Source: Porites lobata
Taxonomy: Eukaryota; Cnidaria; Anthozoa; Scleractinia; Poritidae
Assembly (NCBI GenBank): GCA_942486035.1
Contig: CALNXK010000022.1
Coordinates: 277,001-341,000, forward strand
DNA length: 64,000 nucleotides
Direction of reading: 5' to 3'
Both the position numbers and the translations under genes were made by a program. Shown one piece after another: positions 60,443 through 64,000 of the stretch; positions within the stretch are counted from its first letter, which is position 1; the number at the start of each line of letters is the position of its first letter. The notes under the pieces were generated by a model. That model was not told where the DNA came from. It did not search any database and was given only the letters and a program-made list of their open reading frames with translations.

Positions 60443-61026
60443 AAATAAGTATTACTTTTCAATATTTTTAATATTTTATCCATCATTGAAGTTTTGTATT
60501 TTTCTTTTAACACTTATTGGAAAGCGGCGTTAAGCGCTAACGGAATTTTTTTATCACAGAGGGAGAAACATTTTGTTTTTTTTTTCTTTTGTTATAACTC
60601 TACAGGTTCGTACATAGTCTTGAATTCTTGAAAAAGTCTTGAAATTTGCCCAGCTCTATAAGTGATTTTTTTTTTCGTTTTGGTCAAATCTTATTCAGTC
60701 TGGTTTGCAGCGCATCATGAAAAAAGCTTTGTTTAGTCCTGTGTTTTTTAAGTTCTCTAATTATCACCTATTTGATAACCTTGAGTCTGGAAAAATAAAT
60801 TAATGTTTTGGAAAAAAGTCTGGAAAGAAATCTTGATTTTTGGATCCAAAAATCTGTATATAGTCTAGTTGATTGTTTATCATATTCAATGAGAGAGACG
60901 CTTTTCAATATTTAATCTGTAAATGAGACAGTATCTGCTGCGATATTTATGATGTACAGTAGTTTTTTAAGTTTTCTTTGAGTTCAAAAAGATTATATTT
61001 TTGTAAATAATGTAAATAAATATTGA

Positions 61027-61032
61027 AATAAA
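61027..61032 (+). terminator. Putative polyadenylation signal of the receptor-like gene
   Basis: AATAAA follows an AT-rich TTGTAAATAATGTAAATAAA context about 1 kb after the stop codon at 60011. A LINE fragment lies in between, so the assignment is tentative. Confidence 0.3.
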
Positions 61033-61114
61033 GGATTTTCTTCCAAATGATAAAATTCATCATCGTCATCATCATCTTCATCGTCGTCGTCGTCATTATT
61101 ATTAGGGACCTTAA

Positions 61115-61315
61115 GCAAAGACGTTTTGGAGCGACGCACGTCAACCGGAAGTGAGGCCTTCTTCTCTTTTATATGCCTTGACTCTAACAAATTTGTATTG
61201 CTAAGTTTCTTTTCTCTTATAAAAACGATTTGCCCGAGAGTTTGAACCAATCCACTACCCAATGATGCAAAAAGTCCACTTCCGGTTGACGTCCGTCGCT
61301 CAAAAACGCTGTTGC
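61115..61315. mobile_element. 201-bp TTAA-target MITE
   Basis: The ends GCAAAGACGTTTTGGAGCGA and complement form TIRs of about 40 bp including CGTCAACCGGAAGTG. TTAA flanks both sides (61111-61114, 61316-61319). The target fits piggyBac or Kolobok mobilisation; the ends do not start CCC, unlike the other TTAA family here. Confidence 0.75.
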
Positions 61316-61319
61316 TTAA

Positions 61320-62311
61320 GCTCTCTATTAGTAGTATCATTCTCTTTAAGCTGCCACTTCTCCCTTCAGTGAGGATGGCGCTTAATTGAGGTGTGACGCC
61401 GGTTTATGCCGGTTATAAAGTCGTTGGGATGTTCAGTGGCAATTACTTGTATCTGTGTATTTCATTCACATCATTTTTAGCTGTGATCAGTTCTTTCCTA
61501 TATTAATTACTACTCACTGTTAAGTTTAAAAAATGCAAGTGTTACTACGAACACTTCGGGCCTTAGCCTTTAGCCGTAAACTTGTCAATAGATTTCCCCT
61601 TAGCTGCTTATTCAGGATTAGACTTTAGTGTGCTATTGGTGGGTTAAAACGCGAGTTATGGCAACCAGTTGTGTGTTTAGCACCCTGGTCTGGTTCCAAG
61701 CCCCTTAGCCGGGGGTGACGTAAACCTTGCTTTGTTACAAAACTTTCTGCTTTCATGAACATTTGCATGTGAAAAACAGAAAGGTACTGGTCATCTCTAG
61801 CCTCGCTTCTGTTCAAAGGCCAGGACACTAAGTACAGACAACGGTAAAATGGCCTATTCGGGAAAAGGATAACAATGACCGACGGTAACGTGAGCGCCAA
61901 ATTGAAAGCGCGCGTTTTTGCCAGATTTTATGGAAATTAGCCATATTTTAACATTTTAGTTGCGATAAATATGAAACTCCTTCAGTTTATTGATTTTATG
62001 CGAGCACTTCTAATCACTTTCCCCCGCTATGATTCAGGTTTAAGAACTAGTCTGAATATGTTGCATAAAGGGGGACATTCTCCTCTTTTATTCTCCTTTG
62101 ATTCTTAATAAACTGTTAGCATAGCCGAATAATCAGCGCCGCAAAATATATACTAACGAAAAATGTGATAAGAATCACAGCAAAACGTAATAATTGGTCA
62201 AGGGAGAATTTTAAATCACTTTTCAAACCAAAACGTATTAAAACTTTACTGTTAATGACTTTCTTTCCTTTTGTTCAAGGAGGATATCGCACATCAGAGT
62301 GCTCCTTCTTC
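61320..62311. other. Intergenic, nothing recognised
   Basis: No conserved coding or repeat structure that I can support. Confidence 0.5.
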
Positions 62312-62665
62312 CTCCTCAGACGCTTCGTATTTCGCCTACGTCACTTGCACATCTGCCATTATTCGCCTTATTTGCCCCCCAAAATTTTGCATAACCTTTT
62401 TTTTTTTTTCATTTCTCCTGGGTATTACAGCCGTACCAAGAGAAACTGAAAACAATGCTTATGCAAAATTTTCGGGGGCAAATAAGGTGCATGGGAGATG
62501 TGCAAGTTGCGCATAAAGCGAGCGCGAGACTGGTGACGAATCGCAAGGAACCATGGGAAGGAGAAAGAAGAGAGGCGAAGCGGGTCTCGCCCGTTTTCTC
62601 CTTCCCGCCTCCTTTTTCCCGCAAATTTTTATCTCGAGAGAGAGAGAGACCGTCTACGTACGAGG
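62312..62665. repeat. Dispersed repeat, copy 2 of 2, with internal inverted repeat
   Basis: The CCTCAGACGCTTCG start and GACTGGTGACGAATCGCAA, TCTCCTTCCCGCC phrases match 14345-14535. Between them lies an inverted repeat (CACTTGCACATCTGCC / GGGAGATGTGCAAGTTG, with CCAAAATTTTGCATAA and TTATGCAAAATTTT). Confidence 0.6.
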
Positions 62666-64000
62666 AACCGAGTTCACCCTTCCTAATTTTAGTGAAGTAT
62701 GAACAAAACTCGCAAAATTTCTCGTAACACTGAGACACTACACCTTTCCGGCTTGAGGTCTCGTGCTGCCACTTTGTGATAAATTCCAGCGCAGTATTTA
62801 AAAATAGGCTTTTATTTCCTGACTTATTCTATTATCACGACGTATAGACTGGAACAGTCTGTATTCACAGCAGTGGAAAAAAACAACTTTAATTAAAAGT
62901 AGTTAAAGGAATTTTTTTCTCAGTGGTAAAAAGGAAAACTATTTCTCCGTTAAATTAAAAGATTTTTGTTACGCCTGTTAGGCAGAATTTTAGCCTAACC
63001 TATTTAGCATGACATTACTACCCAAGTTTTATATGTACATCGACTGCGAGGATTGAAAACGCCATTCTTGTAACTATATCAACACACGAGTTCTGCGAGT
63101 GTGCGATTCTTTACAATTAGTGAAGGCCAACCATTTGTTATATGATTACTCACTCACAGAGATATATATATCATTAACTGTAATAATCACAGGAGTTCAG
63201 GCTTCAGGAGTAATCATTGATCGTTTATTGCGACAGTGCTGTTTCGTATGGTCCGAAATTGTAGGACCACACTCATCAGGCAACTTCAACGATATTAATA
63301 GTCAATGCTCTTCAATTAAATGAATTGAGCGCTCTACGGAATACGTTCTACCCAGAATACAAGTATCATTAACTGTACGTATATTCAATAGACGAGGGTC
63401 CGTGTTAGCTTTCCGTTAGCGAGCTTTAACAACAAGCTAAGTGCGCTGACGACCCCCGCCCGGACAAAACTACAACCAGTTGCAAAAGTACTTGAGACAC
63501 TGTACCGTATTTTGGCATAAATGGCCTGTCCATGATCTTGTGCTTGTGATCCCCCTTCCCCCCCTTATCAAAGTTGCTAGCAATACAAGACCCTACTCAA
63601 AACTTGGAGGAACAACTTTGAGTGGGAGGGAGGAGGGAGGTCAGTATTATATTTTACAGACGTGTGACCAGGAGCGATTTGAAGCAAGAAAGGTCGTTTC
63701 TCCTTGGGAGTGTCTTAACATTTTTGCAACTGGTTGTAGCAACCAGAAGATTGGTGTTTTGCTTGAATGAACGGTTCTGTCTGACACAACGTTCTTGACT
63801 CAAAGTTTTCAATTTCGCTCTCTTAGCATAACGTTATCGAGTCACAGTACTGAAAGAGAGAAAAGAAAAACCTACGGTTGTTATTGTTCAAGTCTACTAG
63901 GGACGTCAACGCTCTTGGTGCTGTATATCACTGTTGAGGCATGAAGAAATCTGAGCTATCATGTTCACGGTTCACTTTTATCATCTTTTAAAATTCGAGC
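62666..64000. other. Intergenic, nothing recognised
   Basis: AT-rich. Several short open frames but no domain, splice-supported exon or repeat end I can support. Confidence 0.5.

Overview
The window is eukaryotic nuclear DNA from an animal, and the most economical reading is a cnidarian, probably a hexacorallian (coral or sea anemone). That placement is inference. It rests on AT-rich sequence, intron-rich genes with metazoan proteins, a single-exon class A GPCR, and a very dense load of short terminal-inverted-repeat (TIR) elements. No bacterial, organellar or viral gene organisation is present, and I found no convincing tRNA, rRNA or other RNA gene.

Layout. (1) 64-968, plus strand: last exon of a CD36/SCARB2 (LIMP-2)-type scavenger receptor; the rest lies off the left edge. 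(2) 5194-35946, minus strand: a VPS45 gene spread over about 31 kb. I resolved 16 exons by reading splice sites in phase; one stretch of about 53 residues between the exons at 25622-25789 and 14693-14803 was not located. Its largest intron carries a complete intronless rhodopsin-family GPCR on the opposite strand (18957-19907). (3) 36366-37250, plus strand: EMC2 (ER membrane protein complex subunit 2) as one uninterrupted exon, head-to-head with VPS45 with 419 bp between the start codons. (4) About 38-44 kb: transposon-rich, including an element that carries a SAP-like ORF and is nested inside an older element. (5) 45626-47225: a small three-exon type I membrane protein. (6) 48853-60011: ten exons for a large membrane protein (about 1633 residues) with an EGF-like module, two TNFR-like cysteine modules, a cysteine-dense ectodomain, about five membrane segments, a coiled coil and a Lys/Glu-rich triplicated loop. 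I do not recognise it as any named family, and it is the best candidate for something undescribed. (7) 60012-64000: a LINE 3' fragment, MITEs and no gene I can support.

Mobile DNA is the dominant architecture. Four elements share ends beginning T(A/T)GCCT and 9-bp target duplications (2669-3626, 38118-38523, 43821-43944, 51542-51719). Others have TA, TTA or TTAA targets. Three families occur three times each. Most lie in introns or between genes.

How the genes relate: VPS45 (SNARE-regulating SM protein, endosome/TGN), EMC2 (ER membrane insertion) and the LIMP-2-like protein (lysosomal/endocytic receptor) are housekeeping or endomembrane genes, and the VPS45/EMC2 pair may share a bidirectional promoter. 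The right-hand locus encodes cell-surface proteins unrelated to these. Nothing indicates a single functional cluster.
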